Assembly (NCBI GenBank): GCA_016935075.1
Contig: JAFGRP010000202.1
Location: forward strand, 1 to 37,745
DNA length: 37,745 nt
Direction: 5' to 3'
Origin: Deltaproteobacteria bacterium
GTDB lineage: Bacteria; Desulfobacterota; Syntrophia; Syntrophales; UBA5619
The position numbers and the translations under genes are program-made. The notes beneath the pieces were generated by a model. That model was given only the letters and a program-made list of their open reading frames with translations, was not told the DNA's origin and ran no database searches. Position 1 is the stretch's first letter. The number at the start of each line of letters is the position of its first letter. Positions 1-8,797 of this stretch are shown here, one piece after another.

Positions 1-2120
1 CGGGCCAAACGGACTCCACCGAGGCCACCTTTCCGGTCACGGTGGGGCCGGACCTGACTCATAACGGCGGTGCGGACGCCTACGTGGCCAAGGTCGACGC
101 GTCCGGCACGGCCCTGGCCTACTGCGGCTATATCGGCGGATCAGGCGCTGATTTCGGCTACGGAATCGCCGTGGATGGTGCGGGCGGCGCCTATGTCACG
201 GGACAAACGGACTCCACCGAGGCCACCTTTCCGGTCGCGGCAGGGCCGGACCTGACCTATAACGGCAATACAGACGTCTTCGTGGCCAGGATTATACCAT
301 ACGCAGTTAACTTTTCAGACCCCGACGGCGACACCGTGCCCAACTCGGAAGAACAGGGCCCGGACGGGAACAATCCCAACTATGATGGCAACGGGGACGG
401 CACACCGGACTGTCAACAGAACAATGTCGCCTCATTCCACGCCTACGATCAGGCAGGAGGCCGGCATTACATCACGCTGGCAATCCCTTCAGACCAGCGG
501 ATCGAATATGTTTACGTCCCGAGAGCCTTCGCCGACCCGCCCCCGGAAGGGGTGAGCTTCCCGTATGGGTTATTCTCCTTCACGCTCGGGGGGCTTCCCG
601 TAGGCGGGGCCACCACGATGACCATCTACCTGGACGGGCCGCCGCCGCAGACCTACTACAAATACGGCAGGACCCCGGACAACCAGACGGACCACTGGTA
701 CGAGTTTGCCTATGACGGGAAGACCGGAAGCGAGGTGGTGGGAAACACCGTGGTGCTGCACTTCATGGACGGCAGGCGGGGGGACCATGACCTGGAGGAG
801 AATGGAAGGATAGTGGATCCGGGCGGACCCGCTCAGATCGCACCCCATGCGGGGCTCTATTTTCCTTATCTGGTTTCAACAAGTGATGAGCAGACCGAGA
901 TTGGGATCATCAACACCAAGAGTTATGCCTCCACATCCGCAATCTCCTATTACGGGGGAAACGGGGATTTCATTAAAACCGACACGATCACGCTGGGGCC
1001 GCACGGGAAGGTCACAATTTCATCCGACGGCATCCCCCAAAACAGTGCAAGCGCGATCATTTCCGGGGACGGGGACCCCGTAGGCTATACCCGGTATGTC
1101 AATGCCTCGGGGAAGCGGTGCGCGTGGTCCGCCGGCACCTCTCTGCAAAAATCCCTTTTCGTACCCCATACGGCCGTCGATGCGAACTGGACCACGGCAC
1201 TCGGCCTGTTTAATCCCAATGACGAGGCTGTGGAGGTGACCCTGGAGTATGAATCGGGCGGATCAACGACCTTTACCTTGAACGCCAAATCCCGGAGATT
1301 CCTCCGGTTGACTGAGGCGGAGGCGGTGGTCTCGATCACCTCCACGGGGTATTTCTCGGGGATGGAGATGTTCGACAGCCTGGCTTCCGGGGGGGATATA
1401 TCCGCCATATTGCTCAGTGAGCGTTCTTTGAATGCACTTTATGTGCCTTCCAGCCTCCATGGCTCAGGGGAGTTCACCGGCATCGGCCTCAAGAGCCACT
1501 ACAACGGCACCGTCCATGTCACCGGCCACAGTGCAATAGGCGAAACGGAGGAGATCTCCTTCGGCACCCAGCCATTGGACACTCAGGCCTCCCAGAGCCG
1601 GGTGGTGTTCAATCTGTCCGGGATGCTGGGAGATGAAAACCTTTGGGCGAAGATATCCGGGGAGGCCGATTTCAGCACCCCCTTCGGGACCCCGCTGCTC
1701 CATTTCCAGGGTCTTGCCGTATACGGGAAGGAGAATACGGTGAAACTGGGCGCGGTCCATCTCAATGCGCTGAGATTCAGGGAGGGGTTTATCGGCATCC
1801 TCGCCAACGATCCGGAGACAACCCTGGTACTGCTGAATCCCAATACGGAGCAGTCCACCGTTGCACTGCTGAATCCCAACACGGAGGAGACCACGATCAC
1901 GGTGACGGGCTTTAACGCCGCTGGAGAGATCCTGGCCAACCATACCGTCCGGATTGCCGCGGAATCGAACTGGACCGGAACAGCAAGCGATCTGATCAAC
2001 GGCGTTTCCGTTGCCGATATGACCCATATCAGAATGGTGTCCGATATCGATCTATACGGGTTTGAGACGATCTCCAGCTATGGCCGCATGGAGATGCTGC
2101 CCGTAATGGGAATAGAGTAG
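1..2120 (+). CDS. SBBP-repeat / choice-of-anchor U surface protein, 5' part missing
   Basis: The frame is open to the left edge, so the N-terminus and any signal peptide lie outside the window; the GTG at 42 is only an internal codon. About 100 residues of SBBP (seven-bladed beta-propeller type) repeats come first, with the motif GGAYVTGQT followed by FPV and DVFVARI. A short Asp/Asn/Gly-rich linker (about 305-415) resembles a calcium-binding spacer. Next is a segment like the choice-of-anchor U domain (YYKYGRTPDN, then WYEFAYDGKTG, VVLHFMDGRRGD). The last 400 residues are beta-rich with no catalytic motif I recognise. Such proteins are usually exported and surface-attached in Desulfobacterota, so an adhesive or structural role is likely but inferred. 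A near-identical LLNPNTE motif occurs twice in a row near codons 600-625. No transmembrane anchor or sorting motif is visible at the C-terminus, which ends PVMGIE. Confidence 0.8.
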   Translation, partial: GQTDSTEATFPVTVGPDLTHNGGADAYVAKVDASGTALAYCGYIGGSGADFGYGIAVDGAGGAYVTGQTDSTEATFPVAAGPDLTYNGNTDVFVARIIPYAVNFSDPDGDTVPNSEEQGPDGNNPNYDGNGDGTPDCQQNNVASFHAYDQAGGRHYITLAIPSDQRIEYVYVPRAFADPPPEGVSFPYGLFSFTLGGLPVGGATTMTIYLDGPPPQTYYKYGRTPDNQTDHWYEFAYDGKTGSEVVGNTVVLHFMDGRRGDHDLEENGRIVDPGGPAQIAPHAGLYFPYLVSTSDEQTEIGIINTKSYASTSAISYYGGNGDFIKTDTITLGPHGKVTISSDGIPQNSASAIISGDGDPVGYTRYVNASGKRCAWSAGTSLQKSLFVPHTAVDANWTTALGLFNPNDEAVEVTLEYESGGSTTFTLNAKSRRFLRLTEAEAVVSITSTGYFSGMEMFDSLASGGDISAILLSERSLNALYVPSSLHGSGEFTGIGLKSHYNGTVHVTGHSAIGETEEISFGTQPLDTQASQSRVVFNLSGMLGDENLWAKISGEADFSTPFGTPLLHFQGLAVYGKENTVKLGAVHLNALRFREGFIGILANDPETTLVLLNPNTEQSTVALLNPNTEETTITVTGFNAAGEILANHTVRIAAESNWTGTASDLINGVSVADMTHIRMVSDIDLYGFETISSYGRMEMLPVMGIE
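3..270 (+). repeat. 198-bp SBBP coding repeat, at least two copies
   Basis: The segment beginning ACGGACTCCACCGAGGCCAC occurs at about 9 and again at about 207, a period of 198 bases (66 codons). The two copies differ at only a few bases over more than 50 positions, so the duplication is recent or is kept uniform by gene conversion. The array probably continues to the left of the window. Confidence 0.85.
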
Positions 2121-2499
2121 CCTGGGGTGGGATGGAGAGGACGGAAAAAGATCAAGCCGGGATCTCATAAGGAATACGAGCATTACTTCCCACTCAATAC
2201 TAACGACCACCCATTTCCGAGCAGTAGTGGAGACAGTAACCGGCAAATTTCGTCTTTTTTCCGGACGCTTCCTCTCATTACGGCTTGAAAGCTTTGGCGC
2301 AAACGTTTTTTCACCAATATGGCCTTTCATAGAGATTTGCCGCGAAATCCTCACAGTGGACGGGAATCTAACATCAGGACCCTTCCCTTCCGTTCGAAAT
2401 GGACCTTGAGCATTTCCGTCTCGGCTCTTGCCTGTTCGGTCAGTGCTCCCTCTCCAAGCCTTTTCCCCAGTACCCATTTGCGATAACTGTCGACTTCCT
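2121..2499. other. Intergenic stretch between convergent genes, no gene seen
   Basis: This separates the end of the surface-protein gene (plus) from the end of the UbiA-type gene (minus). Short open frames exist on both strands (for example 2227-2409 plus, 2052-2510 minus), but none has a ribosome-binding site or recognisable protein features. I see no strong hairpin-plus-T terminator. The base composition is more AT-rich than the neighbouring genes. Confidence 0.5.
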
Positions 2500-3411
2500 T
2501 CAAGAAGCAAAGATTCCGCCGAGGATATATCCCAGCGCCAGGAGCGCCTGCGTCAGCTGCACCAGCAGGACGTTTTTTCCCATGACCGGCAGAAAGATTT
2601 CCGTCTTGTCATAACGGAACGACCCCCGGATCACCTGCAGCCCGATGGGCAGCGTCAGCAAGGCCAGAAGCGCAAACGGCGGCATCAATCCCAGCATCAC
2701 CGCCCCGGCGATCCAGAAATAGACCAGCAGCACGAACAGCGAAAATACGACGGCCGCCCTTTTTTTGCCGATGACGATCGGCAGCGTCCGCCGGTTGACC
2801 GTGATATCCGCCTCGACATCCGGAAACTCGTTGAGCAGCAGCAGATTGTGCACCAGGAAATAGGACGGCATCGAGGCGACAAATGCGGTCAGCGTATATT
2901 CGCCGGTGTGGACAAAATAGGCGCCCATGACCGGGAGGATGCCCAGGCCGAGGCCCGGCGACCATTCTGGATAGCCCATTTTGAGAATGAAGGGGGTATA
3001 CAACACAATCAGGAGCGTGGCAAGCGCCAGCAGCGGCAAGAGCATCCACCCCTTTTCCAGCGTGAAGAAGACGCCGATCGGAATGATGAGGACGAAACAG
3101 GCGATGCCGAGCCACAGGACCTGTTGCAGCGTCAGCAGGCCGCCGGGGACGGCGCCGCTCCCCCCGCTGAACGGGGTCCGGCGGGTTTTGAAATCCAGGC
3201 CGCTCCGGGAGTCAAAATAATCGTTGAAGACGTTGACCGCCGCATGGGCGACCATCAATCCGAATGTCGCCAGGAGAGCATACCCCATGTGGAAGGGCGA
3301 TCCGAACCGTCTCGATTCGTACCAGGCGACACAGGCCCCGAGAATCCCCAGGATCAAAGCCAGGATCAGAAAGGGAACGCGGATGACGGTGACGATACCC
3401 TTGAGTTTCAT
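2500..3411 (-). CDS. UbiA-family membrane prenyltransferase under TPP riboswitch control
   Basis: An integral membrane enzyme of about 303 residues, the normal length for the UbiA/MenA superfamily, which joins an isoprenoid diphosphate to an aromatic or other acceptor. Both Asp-rich magnesium/diphosphate motifs are present: NDYFDSRSG near residue 65 and DVEADITVNRRT near residue 200. The rest is eight or nine hydrophobic helices. MenA-like (quinone) or a related acceptor cannot be told apart by eye. The ATG at 3411 follows GGAGG by 12 bases; a TTG at 3414 has better spacing (9 bases), so the start is uncertain by one codon. It is the only gene between its promoter (3683-3711), a TPP riboswitch and the convergent surface-protein gene, so thiamine pyrophosphate seems to control it directly. 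It may therefore belong to thiamine-linked metabolism, but no such role is established here. Confidence 0.85.
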   Translation of the reverse strand: MKLKGIVTVIRVPFLILALILGILGACVAWYESRRFGSPFHMGYALLATFGLMVAHAAVNVFNDYFDSRSGLDFKTRRTPFSGGSGAVPGGLLTLQQVLWLGIACFVLIIPIGVFFTLEKGWMLLPLLALATLLIVLYTPFILKMGYPEWSPGLGLGILPVMGAYFVHTGEYTLTAFVASMPSYFLVHNLLLLNEFPDVEADITVNRRTLPIVIGKKRAAVVFSLFVLLVYFWIAGAVMLGLMPPFALLALLTLPIGLQVIRGSFRYDKTEIFLPVMGKNVLLVQLTQALLALGYILGGIFAS

Positions 3412-3515
3412 CAAGCCTCTTGTCCTCCTTCCACGCGGTCTGCCGGTCCGGGTCTTTCCGTATGATCACGCACGGACATCCCATTCCCCTGCTGAAGTTG
3501 TGTCACATCATCCAT
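3411..3515 (-). CDS. Possible 34-codon leader ORF between riboswitch and UbiA gene
   Basis: ATG at 3515 opens a 34-codon frame (starting MDDVTQLQQ) that ends in TGA, overlapping the UbiA ATG as TGATG. A weak GAGAAGAG lies directly before the ATG, which is closer than ideal. The exact stop/start overlap would suit translational coupling. It resembles no protein I know, so it may be only an open leader segment. Confidence 0.25.
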   Translation of the reverse strand: MDDVTQLQQGNGMSVRDHTERPGPADRVEGGQEA

Positions 3516-3523
3516 CTCTTCTC

Positions 3524-3562
3524 AAAAGTATCAAAGGCCGCCTCACGAGAAAAAGCGGCCTT
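3524..3562 (-). terminator. Terminator-like hairpin after the TPP aptamer (expression platform)
   Basis: On the minus strand, AAGGCCGC (3562-3555) pairs perfectly with GCGGCCTT (3541-3534), followed by TGATACTTTTG. The run of U is interrupted, so it is a weak intrinsic terminator. Its position, just downstream of the aptamer and upstream of the coding region, is where a transcriptional riboswitch has its switching hairpin. A smaller ATGCGC/GCGCAT hairpin lies between aptamer and terminator and could form the alternative fold. Confidence 0.5.
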
Positions 3563-3582
3563 CATGCGCGTTGCGCATTGGG

Positions 3583-3670
3583 CTCATTTCCCTACGCAGG
3601 CATTACCCTGATCAGGTCGGCAAAGGGTCTCCGGATATCCGGCATCTCAGTCCCCTTAAGGACACCCCTA
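3583..3670 (-). promoter_or_regulatory. TPP (thiamine pyrophosphate) riboswitch aptamer, THI element
   Basis: On the minus strand the conserved parts appear in order: GGGGTGTCC, then GGGGACTGAGATG (the CTGAGA pyrimidine-sensing core), a variable stem GCCGGATATCCGG, ACCCTTTGCCGACCTGATC, GGGTAATGCC and GCGTAGGGAA. These match the known THI-box consensus closely. TPP binding normally lowers expression of the downstream gene in bacteria. The downstream gene here is a UbiA-type prenyltransferase, not a standard thiamine biosynthesis or transport gene. Confidence 0.95.
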
Positions 3671-3682
3671 ATAAGCGATTGG

Positions 3683-3711
3683 ATTGTCGGACACGGGCTT
3701 TCTTTTGTCAA
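3683..3711 (-). promoter_or_regulatory. Sigma-70-type promoter for the riboswitch-UbiA transcript
   Basis: TTGACA (3711-3706) and GACAAT (3688-3683) are separated by 17 bases. The expected transcript start is about 10 bases ahead of the first conserved riboswitch stem, which supports both calls. Confidence 0.75.
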
Positions 3712-3749
3712 GGGAATTTGGAGCCCGTTGGCGGTCACGAATAAATAGG

Positions 3750-3778
3750 TTGAAGGGACGGCCGGTCATTGTTATAAT
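3750..3778 (+). promoter_or_regulatory. Sigma-70-type promoter for the trehalose operon
   Basis: TTGAAG (3750-3755), a 17-base spacer and a perfect TATAAT (3773-3778), about 130 bases ahead of the GH15 start. It is divergent from the UbiA promoter, with the two -35 boxes about 40 bases apart. A seven-codon upstream frame (3898-3921) ends overlapping the GH15 ATG. Confidence 0.7.
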
Positions 3779-3917
3779 CTTGCCCTGTCATTGTGACAGA
3801 TTCCCTGACGCCCGGCCTGCCGGTGGTTCAAAAAACGTGTCACGCGTGGTCTGCAAGTTTTTCGAGCAAGCCTATCAAGGAGGCGTCCGTCTTAAGCATG
3901 CATGAGGAATCTACGCC

Positions 3918-5708
3918 ATGATCAGTTCTCTTGATTTGGGTTTGGTCGGCAACGGCCGTATCGGGGCGTTGATCGATGACAACGCTGAGATTGTTTGGAG
4001 CTGCCTGCCCCGTTTTGACGGCGATCCCGTTTTCTGTTCCCTGCTGAAGGAACATCATCCCGGTGAGGGCTTTGGTTATTGCACTGTTGAACTTATAGAT
4101 CGGATTGCATCCGAACAGTCCTACCTCACGAACTCGGCGGTCCTCGTCACGCGGATGACCGATGCCCAGGGCGCCGTTGTGGAGGTAACGGACTTTTCTC
4201 CCCGCTTTTACCAATATGGACGCATGTTCATTCCCATGATGCTGGTCCGGCAGATCAGACAGGTGGAAGGCGCACCCCGCATCCGCCTGCGCATCAGACC
4301 GGCATACGACTATGGCCGCCACCGCTGCCCGGTGACCTATGGCAGCCATCACATCCGCTACGTGGCGCCGGATTGGGTTCTGCGGCTGACCACCGACATG
4401 TCGCTTACGGCGATTCTCGAGGAAACGCCGTTTTTTCTGGAAGACCGGGTCACGCTCATCTTTGGATCCGATGAGACCATTCCCGATACCATCGATGAAA
4501 TGGCCCGCCGTTTTCGCGATGAGACACTGGTCTTTTGGCGTGACTGGGTGAGGGATATCGGCATTCCCTTTGAATGGCAGGACGTGGTTATCCGCTCCGC
4601 CATTACACTGAAGCTCAACACCTTCGAGGATACCGGCGCCATTGTCGCCGCCATGACCACCTCCATACCCGAGGCGCCGGGGTCGGTGCGCAATTGGGAT
4701 TATCGTTACTGCTGGCTCCGGGACGCCTACTTTGTGGTCAATGTCTTGAATCGCCTCAGCACGACCCAGACGATGGAGAAGTATCTGAGCTTCCTCGTCA
4801 ACGTGGTGGCCGGCGCTCCCAACGGCCGCATCCAGCCGGTGTTCGGCATCGATGGCAGGGCCCGCCTGGACGAACGAGAGATCGATTCGGCTCCTGGATA
4901 CCGGGGCATGGGGCCGGTGCGGATCGGCAATCAGGCCTACGCACAGATTCAGCATGACGTGTACGGTTCGGCAATCCTGGCCATCGCCCACGTCTTCTTC
5001 GACCGTCGTCTGGTGCGCCGGGGAAACGAGACACTCTTCCGGAGACTGGAATCCTTGGGAGAAACGGCCATTGCCGTCCACGATCAGCCGGATGCCGGCC
5101 TGTGGGAGTTCAGGGGAAGACTGCGCGTCCATACTTTCTCAGCCGTAATGTGCTGGGCGGCCTGCGATCGTTTGGCAAAAATTGCAGCGGAATTGGGTCT
5201 TCCGGAACGCTTCGTCTACTGGCGCGACCAGGCGGATCGCATCCACAACGTCATTTGCAAACGGGCATGGAACGAGAAAAAACAGACCTTCGCCGCTGCC
5301 TTTGAGGAAGACGCTCTGGATGCAAGCGTATTGCTGTTGCATGATGTCGGTTTCCTGGCAGCCGGCGACCCCCGATTTTCCAAGACGGTGGCGGCAGTCG
5401 AACGGGAACTCAAACATGGCAACTACGTGTACCGCTATATCGAGGCCGACGACTTCGGCGTGCCGGAGAACGCCTTCGTGGTTTGCACCTTCTGGTACAT
5501 TTACGCCCTGGCGGCGCTCGGTCGCATGGAGGAAGCCCGTGGTCTGTTCGAAAATCTGATTGCCAGACGCAACCGCCACGGCCTTCTTGCCGAACATATC
5601 AACCCCCGAACGGGCGAGCAATGGGGAAACTTTGTTCAGACCTACAGCATGGTGGGACTGATCAACTCGGCCATCAGGCTCAGCAGACGATGGGACAGCG
5701 CGTTCTGA
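3918..5708 (+). CDS. Glycoside hydrolase family 15 protein (glucoamylase/trehalase-like)
   Basis: A cytoplasmic 596-residue protein of the usual length for bacterial GH15. The N-terminal beta-sandwich begins LGLVGNGRIGALID and contains WSCLPRFDGDPVF, as in the family. The (alpha/alpha)6 barrel carries WDYRYCWLRDA near residue 257, the substrate-binding signature, and near the end GEQWGNFVQTYSMVGLI, which holds a conserved acidic residue. Known GH15 enzymes hydrolyse alpha-glucosidic bonds in starch or dextrins, and some are alpha,alpha-trehalases. The gene sits 21 bases upstream of a trehalose-6-phosphate synthase and in one operon with the phosphatase, so a trehalase or turnover role is the best guess, but substrate cannot be read from the sequence. 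No signal peptide is visible. The ATG at 3918 is preceded by GAGGAATC with longer than ideal spacing. Confidence 0.88.
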   Translation: MISSLDLGLVGNGRIGALIDDNAEIVWSCLPRFDGDPVFCSLLKEHHPGEGFGYCTVELIDRIASEQSYLTNSAVLVTRMTDAQGAVVEVTDFSPRFYQYGRMFIPMMLVRQIRQVEGAPRIRLRIRPAYDYGRHRCPVTYGSHHIRYVAPDWVLRLTTDMSLTAILEETPFFLEDRVTLIFGSDETIPDTIDEMARRFRDETLVFWRDWVRDIGIPFEWQDVVIRSAITLKLNTFEDTGAIVAAMTTSIPEAPGSVRNWDYRYCWLRDAYFVVNVLNRLSTTQTMEKYLSFLVNVVAGAPNGRIQPVFGIDGRARLDEREIDSAPGYRGMGPVRIGNQAYAQIQHDVYGSAILAIAHVFFDRRLVRRGNETLFRRLESLGETAIAVHDQPDAGLWEFRGRLRVHTFSAVMCWAACDRLAKIAAELGLPERFVYWRDQADRIHNVICKRAWNEKKQTFAAAFEEDALDASVLLLHDVGFLAAGDPRFSKTVAAVERELKHGNYVYRYIEADDFGVPENAFVVCTFWYIYALAALGRMEEARGLFENLIARRNRHGLLAEHINPRTGEQWGNFVQTYSMVGLINSAIRLSRRWDSAF

Positions 5709-5729
5709 CGGACAGGAAGGGAAGAAATC

Positions 5730-7988
5730 ATGAAAACCCGGGTAAAAAGAAAGGTCATGTTTCGTTCCCTGCGGCTCTCGCTGCGGTTCATTGTCCCGCT
5801 CGTCATCGCCCTGGCCGTTCTGGCCTATTCCGTCGTGCCGCTGGTGGATCGGCTTTACCTTCGCTGGTCCGTCCGCGATATGGACATCCGTTCAAAACTG
5901 ATCGCCAGCACCCTTCAGGAACCCCTCACCGATCTTCTGCAGCAGGGCAACAAATACAAAATCAACGCCCTCTTCTCACGAGCGCTTCGGGATGAGCGGC
6001 TCTTCGCTCTGGGATACTGCGACGAGGGGGGGAACATGCTCTATCGCACACCGACATTTCCGAAAGATCTCACCTGCGCTTCGCCCGGTCTATCCGCGGA
6101 TCAATCAGGCTCTTTGCTGAAATTGCCCCGGTTGCTGGTCCATGTCACGGCCAATCCCATGACCTATGAGGGCTCGCCGGCCGGGACCCTGATCCTCGTC
6201 CATGATATGAGTTTTTTCGAACGGCGAAGCACCGATACGAGAAAATATATCATCCTGCTGTTTGTTGTGCTCGGCGTGGTGACCTCCCTGATTACGGTCC
6301 TGGTGGCCCATCTGAGCTGGCGCGGCTGGATAGACGGCGTCAGGGCAATGCTGCGTGGCGAAGGGATTTTACGGCCCTTCTCGCATTCCACGAACACCGA
6401 ATTGGAACCGCTTGTGGGCGATCTGCGCAACTTACTGCGAACGTTTGATGAAGAACGGCGCCTTGCCGACGATGCCACCATCTCCTGGACGCCCGATACC
6501 CTGCGGGGTCTTCTGCGCAAGCAGCTGTCCGGCGACCAGATGCTGGTCGTCTCCAATCGGGAGCCCTACATCCACATGAAGGGGAAACTGGGCATTGAAG
6601 TGAAACGGCCGGCCAGCGGAATGGTCACCGCAGTCGAGCCGGTGATGCGCGCCTGCTCAGGGACATGGATTGCCCATGGCGGCGGTACAGCCGATCGGGA
6701 GGTCGTTGACCGGCATGACCGGGTGTCGATTCCCCCCGGTCATGCCTATTACACGCTGCGCCGCATCTGGCTCACCAAGGAGGAAGAGGCCGGCTATTAC
6801 TACGGTTTTGCCAATGAAGGTCTGTGGCCTCTGTGCCACATCGCCCATGTGCGCCCCATTTTCCGTACAAACGATTGGGAACGATATGTGGCGGTAAACC
6901 AACGCTTTGCCGATGCCGTGGTCGAAGAGGCCAATAGCGATGACCCGGTAATCCTTGTACAGGATTATCATTTTGCCCTCCTGCCGGCCATGATCCGTGG
7001 ACTCCTGCCGCGGGCGACGCTGATCACCTTCTGGCATATCCCCTGGCCCAACCCCGAATCCTTCGGCATCTGTCCCTGGCGCGAGGAGCTGCTCCAGGGG
7101 ATGCTCGGCAGCACCATCCTCGGCTTCCATACACGTTTTCACTGCAAAAACTTTCTGGAAACCGTCGATCGCTATCTCGAAACCCGTATCGAGCATGAAT
7201 CTTCGACCATCTCCCACGGCAGCATGCTGACCCTGGTGGAAAGCTACCCCATCTCCATCCAATGGCCGCCTCCCTTGCAGGAGACGCAACCGCCGGTGGA
7301 GGAGTGCCGCGCCTGGGTGAAGCAAGCCCTGCAACTGGACCCGGATCATCTGATCGGACTCGGTGTGGACCGTCTGGATTACACGAAGGGCATTTTCGAG
7401 CGTCTGCAGGCCATCGAGCATATGCTGGATCTGCATCCCGAAATGATCGGCCGCTTCACATTCATCCAGATCGCCGCCCCTTCCCGTTCGGTCCTCGAAG
7501 ACTACCAGGCCCTGGATACCCGGGTACGATCCTTGGCCATGCGGATCAATGAGCGGTTTTCCCGCGGTTCCCGTCAACCCGTCTGCCTCAAGGTCGAACA
7601 CCACGAACCGGAAGCGATCAACCGCTACTACCGCGCCGCCGATGTCTGCATGGTGACGAGCCTGCATGACGGCATGAATCTCGTCGCCAAGGAATACGTG
7701 GCCTCCCGTGACGATGAACGCGGCGTTCTGGTGCTCAGCCAGTTTACCGGCGCGGCTCATGAACTGCACGAGGCCTTGATCGTCAACCCCTATCATATCG
7801 AACAGACGGCGGATGCGTTGTTCCAGGCCCTGACGATGCCCGATTTCGAGCAACGGGAAAGGATGCTCAGCATGCGCGCCATAGTGAGCGACTTCAACGT
7901 TTATCGCTGGGCCGGCAGGATGCTGATCGACGCTGCGCGCATCCGCCAGCGGGAAAAGCTGGCCGTCCGAATTGGTCGCCCGTTATGA
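5730..7988 (+). CDS. otsA: Membrane-anchored trehalose-6-phosphate synthase with N-terminal sensor-like region
   Basis: Makes trehalose 6-phosphate from UDP-glucose (or another NDP-glucose) and glucose 6-phosphate. The GT20 domain covers about residues 268-735: [42 protein letters not shown] and [18 protein letters not shown] are all family signatures. At 752 residues the protein is about 270 longer than classical OtsA. The extra part has two hydrophobic helices (about 13-35 and 172-194) around a roughly 135-residue loop probably outside the membrane, then a HAMP-like linker ([13 protein letters not shown]) into the enzyme. This is the layout of a transmembrane sensor kinase, with the kinase replaced by a sugar transferase. 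Direct control of synthesis by an envelope signal such as osmotic stress is an inference. The start is ATG 5730 after GGAAGGGAAG. The stop touches an alternative otsB start (7985). Confidence 0.93.
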   Translation: MKTRVKRKVMFRSLRLSLRFIVPLVIALAVLAYSVVPLVDRLYLRWSVRDMDIRSKLIASTLQEPLTDLLQQGNKYKINALFSRALRDERLFALGYCDEGGNMLYRTPTFPKDLTCASPGLSADQSGSLLKLPRLLVHVTANPMTYEGSPAGTLILVHDMSFFERRSTDTRKYIILLFVVLGVVTSLITVLVAHLSWRGWIDGVRAMLRGEGILRPFSHSTNTELEPLVGDLRNLLRTFDEERRLADDATISWTPDTLRGLLRKQLSGDQMLVVSNREPYIHMKGKLGIEVKRPASGMVTAVEPVMRACSGTWIAHGGGTADREVVDRHDRVSIPPGHAYYTLRRIWLTKEEEAGYYYGFANEGLWPLCHIAHVRPIFRTNDWERYVAVNQRFADAVVEEANSDDPVILVQDYHFALLPAMIRGLLPRATLITFWHIPWPNPESFGICPWREELLQGMLGSTILGFHTRFHCKNFLETVDRYLETRIEHESSTISHGSMLTLVESYPISIQWPPPLQETQPPVEECRAWVKQALQLDPDHLIGLGVDRLDYTKGIFERLQAIEHMLDLHPEMIGRFTFIQIAAPSRSVLEDYQALDTRVRSLAMRINERFSRGSRQPVCLKVEHHEPEAINRYYRAADVCMVTSLHDGMNLVAKEYVASRDDERGVLVLSQFTGAAHELHEALIVNPYHIEQTADALFQALTMPDFEQRERMLSMRAIVSDFNVYRWAGRMLIDAARIRQREKLAVRIGRPL

Positions 7989-8002
7989 CACGGAGAGCAA
8001 CC

Positions 8003-8794
8003 ATGACCTATTTGTTCATTGACACCGCACTTTCGGCACTGCGAGACTTCATAGATCCTGCAACTCTGTTTGCATTTGATCTCGACGGGACCCTCGCCCC
8101 CATCGTCGCCGATCCCGGAGGCATCCGTGTGCCGGCCGCCGTTCGGGAGGCGCTCGCCGAACTCAGGGAACGGGCAGTGATGGCCATTATCACCGGCCGT
8201 TCCCGACGGGATGCCCAACGACACCTTGGTATCATACCGCAGTACCTCATCGGAAATCACGGGGCAGAGGGGCTTCCGGGATGGGAACAACACGAGGAGA
8301 AATTCAGGCGCGTGGGTGGCCAATGGTACAGGCAGTTGCATAAAATGATACCCGGAATGGACAGTGCCGGCATTGCGGTCGAGAACAAGGGCATGTCGTT
8401 GTCGATCCACTACCGCGCCGCACAAAACAGGCCGGCGGCACGATCCCTTGTTCTGAATGCCATTGGCCTGTTGGTTCCCGCACCCAGGGTGGTTGGGGGG
8501 AAATATGTTGTCAATCTGCTTCCCGGAGAGGCGCCCGACAAGGGAACGGCGCTGATGCAACTGATGCGCCAAGCGGGATGTGCGAAAGGCTTTTTTGTGG
8601 GCGATGATCAGACCGACGAGGATGTCTTTCAACTGGACGGAGGCCAACTCTTCACCGTGCATGTGGGAACCGGAACGAGAAGCAGGGCGCGCTATTTCCT
8701 GCGGGGCCAGAGGGAGATTCCGGCCCTTCTTCGTCATATCAACGATACCCTGGCGGAAGCGAACCCTGAATCCATCAGGGGACAGGGGAGGTGA
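8003..8794 (+). CDS. otsB: Trehalose-6-phosphate phosphatase (HAD superfamily)
   Basis: Removes phosphate from trehalose 6-phosphate to release trehalose, the second step after OtsA. HAD motifs are complete: DLDGT at residues 26-30 (nucleophile and acid/base Asp), ITGRS for motif II, a Lys in the KGTALMQL segment, and GDDQTDEDVF as motif IV. GNHGAEG and KGMSLSIHYR are typical of the OtsB cap domain. About 263 residues, normal length. I chose ATG 8003 because CGGAGAG lies 7 bases upstream; an ATG at 7985 overlaps the otsA stop as ATGA but has no clear binding site. Cytoplasmic, no signal peptide. Confidence 0.94.
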   Translation: MTYLFIDTALSALRDFIDPATLFAFDLDGTLAPIVADPGGIRVPAAVREALAELRERAVMAIITGRSRRDAQRHLGIIPQYLIGNHGAEGLPGWEQHEEKFRRVGGQWYRQLHKMIPGMDSAGIAVENKGMSLSIHYRAAQNRPAARSLVLNAIGLLVPAPRVVGGKYVVNLLPGEAPDKGTALMQLMRQAGCAKGFFVGDDQTDEDVFQLDGGQLFTVHVGTGTRSRARYFLRGQREIPALLRHINDTLAEANPESIRGQGR

Positions 8795-8797
8795 TAT

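Noticed and set aside
2428-3465. 345-codon plus-strand frame opposite the UbiA gene
   Set aside because: The product is a string of Gln, Arg and Asp, typical of the reverse strand of a membrane-protein gene.
3840-5132. 430-codon open frame on the minus strand opposite the GH15 gene
   Set aside because: It mirrors the real gene's codon pattern, has no family motifs and no binding site; the plus-strand GH15 signatures are unambiguous.
6657-7853. 398-codon minus-strand frame opposite otsA
   Set aside because: No recognisable protein features; it overlaps the well-supported GT20 domain.
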